A stretch of 64,000 bases of DNA from Pseudomonas purpurea (GTDB lineage: Bacteria; Pseudomonadota; Gammaproteobacteria; Pseudomonadales; Pseudomonadaceae): positions 3,922,001 through 3,986,000 of the forward strand of contig NZ_CP150918.1 of the NCBI RefSeq assembly GCF_039908635.1, written 5' to 3'. The position numbers and the translations under genes are program-made. Shown piece after piece: positions 9,542 to 18,130 of this stretch. Under the pieces are notes generated by a model. That model was not told the DNA's origin and did not search any database. It saw nothing but the letters and a program-made list of their open reading frames with translations. Position 1 is the stretch's first letter, and every line of letters starts with the position of its first letter.

Positions 9542-9967
9542 ATGGAAGGCCCTATGCTCGAACACGATCTACGCATTTTATTGGTGGAGGACCACCCTTT
9601 CCAGTTGATAGCCACGCAATACCTGCTTGAGAGCTTTGGGTTCGGCCAACTGACAACCACAAACAATGCTGAAAACGCGCTGCAGCTGATGATTCAGGCG
9701 CGGCGACCTTTCGATATTTTATTGTGTGATCAATGCCTGCCTGATCTACGCGGCCTTGAGTTGATCGGGCTCGCCGCCCAGCGCGGGCTCATCAAGCAAG
9801 CCATTATATTGAGTAGCCTGACAACGGTCGAACTGGACACTTTGAAAGTGGCTGCAAGCAAACTTCGATTACCCCTACTGGGTTATCTGGCCAAGCCCCT
9901 GAAACAACCGGAACTTAAAAACCTGTTGACCACTTATCAAAAAGCCACTCTCCAGACGGACCAGTAG
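9542..9967 (+). CDS. Stand-alone response-regulator receiver protein
   Basis: A 141-aa protein that is one CheY-like receiver domain with no output. The acidic pair is in ILLVEDHPFQ, the phospho-acceptor Asp is in ILLCDQCLPDLRG, the Ser switch is in IILSSL, and the conserved Lys is in YLAKPLKQPE. All active-site residues are present. The start is ATG 9542 (12 bases after GGAGG) or ATG 9554 (4 bases after GGAAGG). It precedes a BvgA/EvgA-like regulator and a BvgS-like hybrid kinase on the same strand, so it may compete for or shuttle phosphate from that kinase's HPt domain (inference). Confidence 0.85.
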   Translation: MEGPMLEHDLRILLVEDHPFQLIATQYLLESFGFGQLTTTNNAENALQLMIQARRPFDILLCDQCLPDLRGLELIGLAAQRGLIKQAIILSSLTTVELDTLKVAASKLRLPLLGYLAKPLKQPELKNLLTTYQKATLQTDQ

Positions 9968-10229
9968 CACGCATACAACAAAATATTTTAAACAGTCACC
10001 CACCTAGAAACCCCAACGACAAACAAACAGAAAAACATAAACTTCCCACCCGAAAATTACGCCCCCAACCCACTAACTTTCTTTACACAAACCTGATTCA
10101 AACGTAATCCACTGCCTTTTTAATTGTAGGAACAATCCTATATTGCAGCTATCGCCCGGTCAGTCCATGCCCACCTCACTTAACTGAGCTAAGGTGCGCG
10201 CTTTATTTGCGCTCGTATGGGATTTGATT
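9968..10229 (+). other. AT-rich leader before the BvgA-like regulator
   Basis: 262 bp, clearly richer in A/T than the surroundings. It holds the inverted repeat TAGGA/TCCTA at 10127-10140 and probably the promoter of the regulator-kinase operon. No small gene seen. Confidence 0.5.
10127..10140 (+). promoter_or_regulatory. RcsB/BvgA-type inverted repeat, candidate autoregulatory operator
   Basis: TAGGAACAATCCTA is a perfect 5-bp inverted repeat with a 4-bp centre. It resembles the E. coli RcsB box (TAAGAATATTCCTA) and other sites of NarL/FixJ-type regulators. It lies 90 bp before the ATG of a regulator of that class, so autoregulation is plausible. Confidence 0.45.
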
Positions 10230-10856
10230 ATGAACTCAGTTTTTATTGTCGACGATCACCCCGTCATCCGCCTGGCAGTCCGCATGTTGTTAGAGCATGA
10301 AGGGTATAAAGTTGTTGGCGAAACCGATAACGGGGTCGATGCAATGCAGATGGTCCGTGAATGCATGCCCGACCTGATCATCCTCGACATCAGCATTCCC
10401 AAACTGGACGGCCTGGAAGTTCTCGCCCGTTTCAACGCCATGAACGTCCCGCTCAAAACACTGGTATTAACCGCTCAGTGCCCGACACTGTTTGGTATTC
10501 GCTGCATGCAGTCCGGCGCCTCGGGGTATGTCTGCAAACAGGAAGACCTCAGCGAGTTGATCAGCGCCATTAAAGCCGTACTGTCTGGTTACAACTATTT
10601 CCCGAGCGAAGCATTGAACCCGGTACGCGGTGACGATGAACGCTCTATTGAACTGGACCTGTTCAAGTCGGTCAATGACCGAGAACTGATGGTACTGCAA
10701 CTATTTGCCCAGGGCCGCACCAATAAGGAAATTGCCAAAGGCATGTTTCTGAGCAACAAGACCGTGAGCACCTACAAAAAAAGACTCATGCAGAAACTCA
10801 AGGCCCAATCCCTGGTAGAACTTATCGAGATGGCCAAACGCAACGCGCTAGTGTGA
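10230..10856 (+). CDS. BvgA/EvgA-like two-component response regulator (NarL/FixJ family)
   Basis: A 208-aa DNA-binding regulator. Residues 1-120 are a receiver (SVFIVDDHPVIR, phospho-Asp in LIILDISIPKLDG, Lys in YVCKQED). Residues about 145-205 are a LuxR-type helix-turn-helix (DRELMVLQLFAQGRTNKEIA, then LSNKTVSTYKKRLMQKL). The ATG at 10230 gives the standard start MNSVFIVDDHP; an upstream in-frame start would add 12 hydrophobic residues. The stop overlaps a possible GTG start of the kinase by 3 bp, so they form one operon. The pairing with a BvgS/EvgS-like kinase is also seen in the Roc/Cup fimbria systems of P. aeruginosa, but targets here are unknown. Confidence 0.9.
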   Translation: MNSVFIVDDHPVIRLAVRMLLEHEGYKVVGETDNGVDAMQMVRECMPDLIILDISIPKLDGLEVLARFNAMNVPLKTLVLTAQCPTLFGIRCMQSGASGYVCKQEDLSELISAIKAVLSGYNYFPSEALNPVRGDDERSIELDLFKSVNDRELMVLQLFAQGRTNKEIAKGMFLSNKTVSTYKKRLMQKLKAQSLVELIEMAKRNALV

Positions 10857-10864
10857 GAGACAGG

Positions 10865-13800
10865 ATGCCCAGGCGTTTAAAGGACTATCTGATTATTTTG
10901 AGCGCAGGTTTATGCCTGAGCACCGCCCTGAACGCAGCAGAATCCGGAATCGAGAACTACTCCCTGCTTAGCCGTTCCGCCCCAGGCCCCATGGACACTC
11001 ACCTGGACCCGAGTCAGCAACAATGGGTGGATACCCAACAGGTGTTGAAACTGGGCACCTCCGCCCCCGACTATCCACCGTTCGACTTGACCCTCAGCGG
11101 TCGGGACTACGAAGGGTTGACCGCTGATTACGCAGGCATCCTCGCGCGAATGGTCGGCCTGCCGATCAAGGTCCAGCGCTTTGCGAACCGTGATGCAGCC
11201 ATTCAGGCGCTGGAAAACGGCGATGTGGACCTGCTGGGGACCGCCAACGGTTTTGAAGCACGCAACCCGCACATTCTGCTTTCCACGCCTTATGCGGTAG
11301 ACCAGCCGGTTCTGGTCACGCGTGAAGGAGAAACCCGGTCCCTGAGCGACGGGCTCGCGGGGCTGCGCCTGAGCATGGTGTATCACTACTTGCCGCTGGA
11401 TGAAGTCAAGACGCTTTACCCCAAGGCAATCATCACGTCCTACCCGTCCTATCAAAACGCGCTCAACGCGGTGGCCTTCGATCAGGCCGATGTGTTCCTC
11501 GGCGATACCATTTCCACCCACTACATGATCAACAAGGGTTACCTGAACAACGTGCGCATGGCCAACTTTGGCAAGCATGAAGCCTACGGATTCAGCTTCG
11601 CGGTCAACAAGAACAACCCGCAGTTGCTGGACATCATCAATGCCACCCTGAAACGGGTGACCAGCCTCGAAAAGGAAAAGATTGCCAAGCGCTGGAGTGC
11701 CGGCAGCGACATCCTGCTCACCGATCACAAACTGCAATTGAGCACGCGCGAAGAACGCTGGCTGGCACAACACCCCGTGGTACGCGTGATCGTCAACGAA
11801 GCCTATGCACCACTGACATTTTTCGATGCCGATGACAACTTCCGAGGCATTACTGCCGATTTGCTGGAGCTGATCCGTCTGCGCACGGGCTTGCGCTTCG
11901 AGATCCAGCGCAGCCGCAGCGACAGCAAGATGATTGATCAGGTAACGCAACACCAGGCCGATATCATCGCCGCGATGCTGCCCAGTACGGAGCGTGAAGC
12001 TCAACTGAACTTCAGTCGCCCCTACCTTGAGAACTCCTACGTCCTGCTGACGCGCAAATCCCCGGCCAGCGCGACCAGCCTTGAACAGCTTAAGGACCAA
12101 CGCCTCGCGATAGCCCAAGGCAATCCGCTGGTGCCGTTCTTGCGCACCGAGTTTCCAGGGATTCGCCTGATTGAAACCGCCGATACATTCAGTGCGGTGG
12201 AACTCCTGGCCCAAGGCGAAGCAGAAGGGGCGGTCAACTCACTGGTGATCGCCAACTACTTCACGGCCTCTCAAGTGTTCCGGGACAAGTTGCAGATCAG
12301 CGCGACCATCGGCACCCGCCAGGCCGCGTTTTCCCTGGCCACCTCCCGCAGTGCCACGGAGTTGAACTCGATCCTCGACAAGGCGCTGTTAAGCATTGCG
12401 CCGGACGAACTGGGCATTATCAATAGCCGCTGGCGAGGCTACAGCGCCGTTTCCGACAGCCCGTGGCGCAACTACCGCCGCCTGATTTACCAGATCGTGA
12501 TCGGCGCGACGCTCATATTGGCGGTGTTGCTGAGCTGGAACACCTACATGCGTCGGCAGATCAAGCAGCGCCAGATGGCCGAACGTGCGCTGAACGATCA
12601 GTTCGAATTCATGCGTGCGCTGGTCAATGGCACCCCTCACCCCATTTACGTGCGAAACCGTGCGGGGTTGCTGCAAAGCTGCAACGACAGCTACCTGCAA
12701 GCCTTCTCGGCCAAACGCGAAGAAGTCATTGGCAAGACTGTCGTGCAAGGCGCCATGAACAATGCATCCGAGGCCCTGGATTATCAGGCCGATTATCAAC
12801 GCGTGATGGCAGAAGGTACGCCACTGATTGTGGATCGGCCGCTGCACATTGCCGGCAAGGCACTGACGATCTACCACTGGATCCTCCCCTACCGGGACTC
12901 CACCGGCGAGGTGCAAGGCATCATCGGCGGGTGGATCGATATCAGCGAACGACGACGACTGTTCGATGACCTGCGAACGGCCAAGGAACGGGCCGACGAT
13001 GCCAACCGCGCCAAGAGTACGTTCCTGGCCACCATGAGCCATGAAATCCGCACGCCCATGAACGCGGTGATCGGCATGCTTGAGCTGTCGCTCATCGGTG
13101 CCGACCAGGGGCTTCTGGATCGCCCTGCCATCGAAGTCGCGTATCACTCGGCCAAGGACATGCTGGGGCTGATTGGTGACATCCTAGACATTGCCCGGAT
13201 CGAGTCCGGCCACATGAGCCTGGCCCCTGAGCGCGTCAATCTGCGCGAAACCTTGCAGACCGTGGTTCGCGTCTTCGAGGGGCTGGCCCGGCAAAAAAAC
13301 CTCGACCTGACGCTCGAGTTCAGCCCTGACAGCCCGCACACCGACGTACTGACGGACCCGCTGCGCTTCAAACAGATCTTCTCGAACCTGATCAGCAATG
13401 CCATCAAGTTCACCGAGCATGGCCAAATCTGCATCAAGGCCCGCCTGACCCCGATGGACGAACCCAACAAGTTGCGGATGGAAGTCCAGGTCCATGACAG
13501 CGGGGTCGGCATCAGTGAGGTGGATTTGCAACGGCTGTTCCAGCCCTTTGCGCAAGCCGACAACTCAGGGCAACTGGCCAGAAGTGGCGCAGGGCTGGGG
13601 CTGGTCATCAGCCGCAACCTGTGTGAAATGATGGGCGGCACGCTCACGCTCAGCAGCACGCCTGGGGTCGGCACTCAGGTCAACGTGTCCTTATCGATCC
13701 CCTCCCTCCCGCAGGCCCCGACCACCGGCAACGCAGAGACCACGCCGCCCGTGGCATCGGTGCGTTTGAATGTATTGATCGTCGACGATCACCCCGCCAA

Positions 13801-14506
13801 CCGCATGCTGATGTGCCAACAACTGAGTTATCTCGGGCACCAGTTTGTCACCGCCAACCACGGCGAAGAAGGCTTGAAGGTCTGGAAAAGCAATCCGTTC
13901 GACGTGGTGCTCGCCGACTGCAACATGCCGGTCATGAATGGCTACGAACTGACCCGTGCGATCCGCGACCATGAGCAACTGGCACAACTGGCGCCCTGCA
14001 CGATCATCGGGTTTACCGCCAATGCTCAACCCGAAGAGAAGACGCGGTGCAAACAGGCAGGCATGGACGATTGCCTGTTCAAACCCCTCAGCCTCGGTGC
14101 GTTGAATCAACGCCTGGAGGCCTTGGTGCCCACACCTCGCAATGCGGCCTTCAACCTGGAGGGCCTGGAGTTGTTGACAGGCGGCGACCCGCTGTTGATC
14201 CAGCGCTTGTACACGCAGTTGCTGAGCAGCAATCGGCTGGACCGCCAGGAACTGCTCGCCCTGTCCCACGCCCACGGACGCCAGGCGTTTATCGACGTTG
14301 CACACAAGATCAAGGGCGCGGCCCGAATCGCTCAGGCATCCCGGCTGATTGAAGGTTGTGAAGCCCTTGAGCGCGCGAGTCACGAAGGCTTTGCCAAGGA
14401 AGACATCGAGGCCTGTTGCCTGGAAATCGAGAGCGCCCTGCTCGAACTGGAACAGGCGCTGAGCCAATACGTGATCGATCCGCAGCTCACGACCTCGGGG
14501 GCATGA
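10865..14506 (+). CDS. BvgS/EvgS-like hybrid sensor histidine kinase
   Basis: A 1213-aa unorthodox kinase. Order: signal peptide or signal anchor (about 1-26), two tandem periplasmic solute-binding (Venus flytrap) domains (about 45-270 and 285-520), one membrane span (about 538-560, LIYQIVIGATLILAVLLSWN), PAS (about 575-690), HisKA with phospho-His in TMSHEIRTPMNAVIGM (about 723), HATPase with GAGLGLVISRNL, a receiver with Asp in VLADCNMPVMNGYE (about 1017), and a C-terminal HPt with His in IDVAHKIKGAARIA (about 1145). This is the full BvgS phosphorelay. ATG 10865 is chosen; GTG 10853 overlaps the regulator stop. It senses a periplasmic signal, and all relay residues are present. Confidence 0.93.
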   Translation: MPRRLKDYLIILSAGLCLSTALNAAESGIENYSLLSRSAPGPMDTHLDPSQQQWVDTQQVLKLGTSAPDYPPFDLTLSGRDYEGLTADYAGILARMVGLPIKVQRFANRDAAIQALENGDVDLLGTANGFEARNPHILLSTPYAVDQPVLVTREGETRSLSDGLAGLRLSMVYHYLPLDEVKTLYPKAIITSYPSYQNALNAVAFDQADVFLGDTISTHYMINKGYLNNVRMANFGKHEAYGFSFAVNKNNPQLLDIINATLKRVTSLEKEKIAKRWSAGSDILLTDHKLQLSTREERWLAQHPVVRVIVNEAYAPLTFFDADDNFRGITADLLELIRLRTGLRFEIQRSRSDSKMIDQVTQHQADIIAAMLPSTEREAQLNFSRPYLENSYVLLTRKSPASATSLEQLKDQRLAIAQGNPLVPFLRTEFPGIRLIETADTFSAVELLAQGEAEGAVNSLVIANYFTASQVFRDKLQISATIGTRQAAFSLATSRSATELNSILDKALLSIAPDELGIINSRWRGYSAVSDSPWRNYRRLIYQIVIGATLILAVLLSWNTYMRRQIKQRQMAERALNDQFEFMRALVNGTPHPIYVRNRAGLLQSCNDSYLQAFSAKREEVIGKTVVQGAMNNASEALDYQADYQRVMAEGTPLIVDRPLHIAGKALTIYHWILPYRDSTGEVQGIIGGWIDISERRRLFDDLRTAKERADDANRAKSTFLATMSHEIRTPMNAVIGMLELSLIGADQGLLDRPAIEVAYHSAKDMLGLIGDILDIARIESGHMSLAPERVNLRETLQTVVRVFEGLARQKNLDLTLEFSPDSPHTDVLTDPLRFKQIFSNLISNAIKFTEHGQICIKARLTPMDEPNKLRMEVQVHDSGVGISEVDLQRLFQPFAQADNSGQLARSGAGLGLVISRNLCEMMGGTLTLSSTPGVGTQVNVSLSIPSLPQAPTTGNAETTPPVASVRLNVLIVDDHPANRMLMCQQLSYLGHQFVTANHGEEGLKVWKSNPFDVVLADCNMPVMNGYELTRAIRDHEQLAQLAPCTIIGFTANAQPEEKTRCKQAGMDDCLFKPLSLGALNQRLEALVPTPRNAAFNLEGLELLTGGDPLLIQRLYTQLLSSNRLDRQELLALSHAHGRQAFIDVAHKIKGAARIAQASRLIEGCEALERASHEGFAKEDIEACCLEIESALLELEQALSQYVIDPQLTTSGA

Positions 14507-14682
14507 CACGACCGACAGATAACATTCACATAAACCTGGCTGACACCTTCACATCAAAGGGCCATCATTGGCCAACACAAAAACAATGCGACCCCTTTGA
14601 AGGTCAATCCGCACGTCGCCCGATCACGCCTTGACTATGCTTGATCGCCGAGCAGTGCGTAGCAACCAAGGAGTGACCTGCC

Positions 14683-16470
14683 ATGCCCAGCCCACTGCGC
14701 CAGGACAAACGCCGGTTTGCGCTGCACGTCCATATCAGCGTGGTGTTTACCTTTTTGCTGCTGCTGACTGGCGTGGTGCTGGGCATTTTCAATTATCGGC
14801 AAACCACTCAGATCATTATCTCCAGCAGCGAAAAACTGTTCGAACGGGTCGATCAGGACGTACGGCTCGACTTGCACACCACCTATGAACCGATACGACA
14901 CCTACTTAACCTGTTGGTGGACAACCCGGCCACCCAGGCACCTGACCTTGAACATCGACTGGCGTTGCTCAAACCCTTCAGCCAGTCGCTTCAAGACAAC
15001 CCCGACCTCGCCTCGCTGTACCTGGGCTACCCCGACGGTGATTTCTTCATGGTCCGGCCGTTGCGCACCGCGGCCCTGAAACACGCCCTCGGTGCCCCTG
15101 ACAACGCGGCCTATCAGGTCTGGAGCATTGAACGCGACAGCAACACCCTGCAAGCGCATGCCCAATCACTGTTTTATGACCCGACCCTGACGCTCATCGG
15201 CCACGCGGACATCACCAGCGAGGCCTACGATCCACGCACGCGCCCCTGGTACCAAGCCGCTCGCAACGATGCGGACCCGATCACCACAGAACCCTACATC
15301 TTCTTCTCCACCCACAACGTCGGCACCACACTGGCGCGACGCAGCAGCCATGACGCCATCATCGGAGCCGACCTGACCTTGGCCGAGTTGTCCGCAACCC
15401 TGGCCAAACACCTTGTTACGCCCAGCACCGAAATTGCACTGGTGGATGGCGACGGCAATGCGGTGGCCTACCCTGACAGCAGCCGGCTGATCGTCGACGA
15501 CCAGACCGCCCGCCTGATCAAGGCCAGGGACTTGAGCCCCGCCCTCGATGCCCTGCTCAAACGCCCCTCGGGTGGCAATCGCCTGCAAGTCGGCAACCGC
15601 CAGTGGATCGTCGCCCAGAGCACTATTCAGGAAGGTGGCCCACGGGGTTTGCAGTTGGCGCTGCTGGTGCCTGAAGACGAGTTGTTGGTGGATGCCTATC
15701 GAATGCGCTGGCAGGGCGCGCTGATCACCTTGACTACACTGTTGCTGTGCTTGCCCCTTGGCTGGCTGACCTCGCGCATGCTGGTCAGGCCTTTGCGCGC
15801 GCTGGTGCAGGAAGCCGATGCGATACGCAGCTTCGACTTCAACCACCCGGTGACGCGCCGCTCCCCGGTGCTGGAAGTCGACCAGTTAAGCGTCTCCATG
15901 GCACGCATGAAAGACACCCTGGCAAGCTTTTTCAAGATCACCGCCAGCCTCTCTGCCGAGACCCGATTCGAACCCTTGCTGCAGCGTGTGCTGTTCGAAA
16001 CCGTAAAAATCGGCCAGGCCGAGGCCGGGCTGATTTACCTGCGAGACACCGACAGCAGCCCCCTCAAACCCCACGGACTGATCATCAACGGTCAATCGCA
16101 AACCCTGTCGTCCTTCCACGTTCAGACCCATGACCCCAAAGACGCCCAAAGCCCGCCATGGCTTCAACAACTGGCAAACAGCGACAGCGTCGTAACCACC
16201 TTGGGTTTCGAACAAACGGCAGACCTGCAAAGCGTGTTGCTGGCGCTGAAATGCCCCAGCGTGCACCTGATCGGCATTCGCCTGCGCAATCGCCACAACG
16301 AAACCGTCGGCATCCTCGCCCTGCTGCTGGCCGACAGTGGCCACCTGGCCGACCTTGAAAAACTGCGGCCCGACCGGGTCGCCTTCATCCAGGCTATTTG
16401 CGACGCGGCGGTGCCGGGCATCGAAAGCCAGCGCCCGCAAGCCAGGCAAAAACACCTGATGGGCCCATGA
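14683..16470 (+). CDS. dCache-HAMP-GAF membrane sensor lacking an output domain
   Basis: A 595-aa inner-membrane sensor. A first span (about 19-42, VVFTFLLLLTGVVLGIFNY) is followed by a periplasmic dCache domain (about 50-330, with the DPRTRPWYQAA motif), a second span (about 345-365), HAMP (about 366-420) and a GAF domain (about 430-580). Related proteins usually carry HD-GYP or another output after the GAF. Here the protein stops at ARQKHLMGP, and I find no HD-GYP continuation in any frame downstream. It may be truncated or may signal by interaction. It lies 176 bp after the BvgS-like kinase, but a link is only inferred from position. Confidence 0.8.
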   Translation: MPSPLRQDKRRFALHVHISVVFTFLLLLTGVVLGIFNYRQTTQIIISSSEKLFERVDQDVRLDLHTTYEPIRHLLNLLVDNPATQAPDLEHRLALLKPFSQSLQDNPDLASLYLGYPDGDFFMVRPLRTAALKHALGAPDNAAYQVWSIERDSNTLQAHAQSLFYDPTLTLIGHADITSEAYDPRTRPWYQAARNDADPITTEPYIFFSTHNVGTTLARRSSHDAIIGADLTLAELSATLAKHLVTPSTEIALVDGDGNAVAYPDSSRLIVDDQTARLIKARDLSPALDALLKRPSGGNRLQVGNRQWIVAQSTIQEGGPRGLQLALLVPEDELLVDAYRMRWQGALITLTTLLLCLPLGWLTSRMLVRPLRALVQEADAIRSFDFNHPVTRRSPVLEVDQLSVSMARMKDTLASFFKITASLSAETRFEPLLQRVLFETVKIGQAEAGLIYLRDTDSSPLKPHGLIINGQSQTLSSFHVQTHDPKDAQSPPWLQQLANSDSVVTTLGFEQTADLQSVLLALKCPSVHLIGIRLRNRHNETVGILALLLADSGHLADLEKLRPDRVAFIQAICDAAVPGIESQRPQARQKHLMGP

Positions 16471-16609
16471 CCGGCCGCAGACACGAAATCCGTCCCTGCT
16501 TCGAAGTGCTCAAACGCTTATGCAGCATTGTCCAGCGAACCTCGACCCGGCGCAGATCAACGCAATGGGCCCTGACACCCGACTTGAAACATCCGGATTG
16601 TGGGACTGA

Positions 16610-17092
16610 TCAGCACGCGGTCAAACGCAGGAAAATCGCCGCCAACTGTTCGATCCCTGCCTGGTCCTCAGCGCTAAAACGCGCCAGCGACGGGCTGTCC
16701 AGGTCCAGCACGCCAATCAATCGGCCGTCCTTGATCAAGGGCACCACCAGTTCACTGTTGGAAGCACTGTCGCAGGCGATATGCCCGGCGAACGCATGCA
16801 CGTCCTCGACCCGTTGGGTTTGCCGGCTCGCCGCCGCCGCACCGCACACGCCGCGCCCGAACGGAATTCGCACACAGGCGATCTGCCCCTGGAACGGCCC
16901 AAGGACCAGCTCCTCATTACGATTGAGGTAAAAACCCGCCCAGTTCAGGTCGTCCAACTGGTTGAACAGAAAGGCTGAAAACTGCGCCGCGTTGGCGATG
17001 AAGTCACGCTCATCGGCCAGCAGCGACTCCAGTTGCGCACAGAGCAAACCGTAACCGTCCAGCCCTGCACCGCTGATTTTCAAATCGATCAT
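16610..17092 (-). CDS. msrC: Free methionine-(R)-sulfoxide reductase (fRMsr, YebR/MsrC)
   Basis: A 160-aa GAF-fold enzyme that reduces free L-methionine-(R)-sulfoxide. The three family cysteines are present at 73 (IACVR), 83 (GRGVCG) and 107 (HIACDS), with the same spacing as Cys84, Cys94 and Cys118 of the E. coli enzyme. The motifs WAGFYLN and the C-terminal LIKDGRLIGVLDLDSP are also typical. The start overlaps the stop of the ATPase gene upstream by 4 bp, so the two are co-transcribed. A thioredoxin would recycle it. Confidence 0.92.
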   Translation of the reverse strand: MIDLKISGAGLDGYGLLCAQLESLLADERDFIANAAQFSAFLFNQLDDLNWAGFYLNRNEELVLGPFQGQIACVRIPFGRGVCGAAAASRQTQRVEDVHAFAGHIACDSASNSELVVPLIKDGRLIGVLDLDSPSLARFSAEDQAGIEQLAAIFLRLTAC

Positions 17093-17979
17093 GCCTTGTG
17101 CTCCAGCAATTTAAGCCCTACCCAATAGCGGGCGAATTGATACGCGCAACGGCCGTTGCGGTTCCCGCGTCCGGTGGCCCAGCGTACTGCCTGGATCTCC
17201 AGCGCTTCGTCACGCTGCCATGCCAAACCGGCCTTGCCTGCGAGCTCGCCCACCCAATGCTCGACCACATCGAGAAAATGCTCCTGGGTGAACGGATAGA
17301 ACGACAGCCACAACCCGAAGCGGTCCGACAGCGCGATCTTGTCTTCCACCGCCTCGCTGGGATGAAGTTCGCCGTCGACCCGTTTCCAGTTTTCGTTGTC
17401 GCTCTCTTTTTCCGGGACCAGATGACGCCGGTTGGAGGTCGCGTACAGCAGCACGTTGTCCGGTGCCTGTTCCAGCGAGCCGTCGAGCACGCTTTTGAGC
17501 ACCCGGTAATCGCCCTCGCCCGCCTCGAACGACAGGTCATCGCAGAACAGCACAAAGCGCTGCGGCAACTTCGCGATCTGTTCGACGACGCGTGGCAGGT
17601 CCGCGAGGTGATCGCGCTCGATCTCGATCAGTCGCAAGCCATGACTGGCATGCTCGGCCAGCAACGCCCGCACCAGCGATGACTTGCCGGTACCGCGCGA
17701 ACCCCAGAGCAAGGCATGGTTGGCCGGCATGCCGTCCAGAAACTGCCGGGTGTTGCGGCCCAGTTGCTCAAGCTGCCGGTCGACCCCGATCAGGTCGCTC
17801 AGGCGCATGCCGAGGTTGACCTCCAGCGGCAGGAGAAAACCGCTGCGCCCCTCACGCTGCCAGCGTGCCGCCAGGCATTGCGTCCAGTCGATAACCTGGC
17901 GCGGGGCCGGCAACAGCGGCTCGATACGCGCCAGAACAGCATCGGCACGTTCAAGAAAAGCATTCAATCGAGAATCCAC
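17089..17979 (-). CDS. AAA+ ATP-binding protein (DUF815 family)
   Basis: A 296-aa cytoplasmic ATPase. Walker A is LLWGSRGTGKSSLVRALL, with the GTGKS loop near residue 95; Walker B is in RFVLFCDDLSFE; and a sensor-like segment is LYATSNRRHLVPE. This is the COG2607/DUF815 family, whose function is not established. It is translationally coupled (4-bp overlap) to msrC downstream, an arrangement I recall in other pseudomonads. The start ATG at 17979 follows GAGGAGAAG. Confidence 0.85.
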   Translation of the reverse strand: MDSRLNAFLERADAVLARIEPLLPAPRQVIDWTQCLAARWQREGRSGFLLPLEVNLGMRLSDLIGVDRQLEQLGRNTRQFLDGMPANHALLWGSRGTGKSSLVRALLAEHASHGLRLIEIERDHLADLPRVVEQIAKLPQRFVLFCDDLSFEAGEGDYRVLKSVLDGSLEQAPDNVLLYATSNRRHLVPEKESDNENWKRVDGELHPSEAVEDKIALSDRFGLWLSFYPFTQEHFLDVVEHWVGELAGKAGLAWQRDEALEIQAVRWATGRGNRNGRCAYQFARYWVGLKLLEHKA

Positions 17980-18130
17980 GACTTCTCCTCAGGCAGGTTC
18001 ACGGTAATGATGGGAGGGTAAACGACAAAACGCAGGACGCTACACTCGGTGATCCCACCCCGGGACGGCCACCAGAGCGTGCCGAAATCCACTCATGTTC
18101 AGCTATGCTTCGCCGGGAAGGGAAACGGAA

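Noticed and set aside
14507..14682. Possible small gene between the BvgS-like kinase and the Cache gene
   Set aside because: Short frames exist but none has a good start site or a recognisable product; the region seems to be a promoter.
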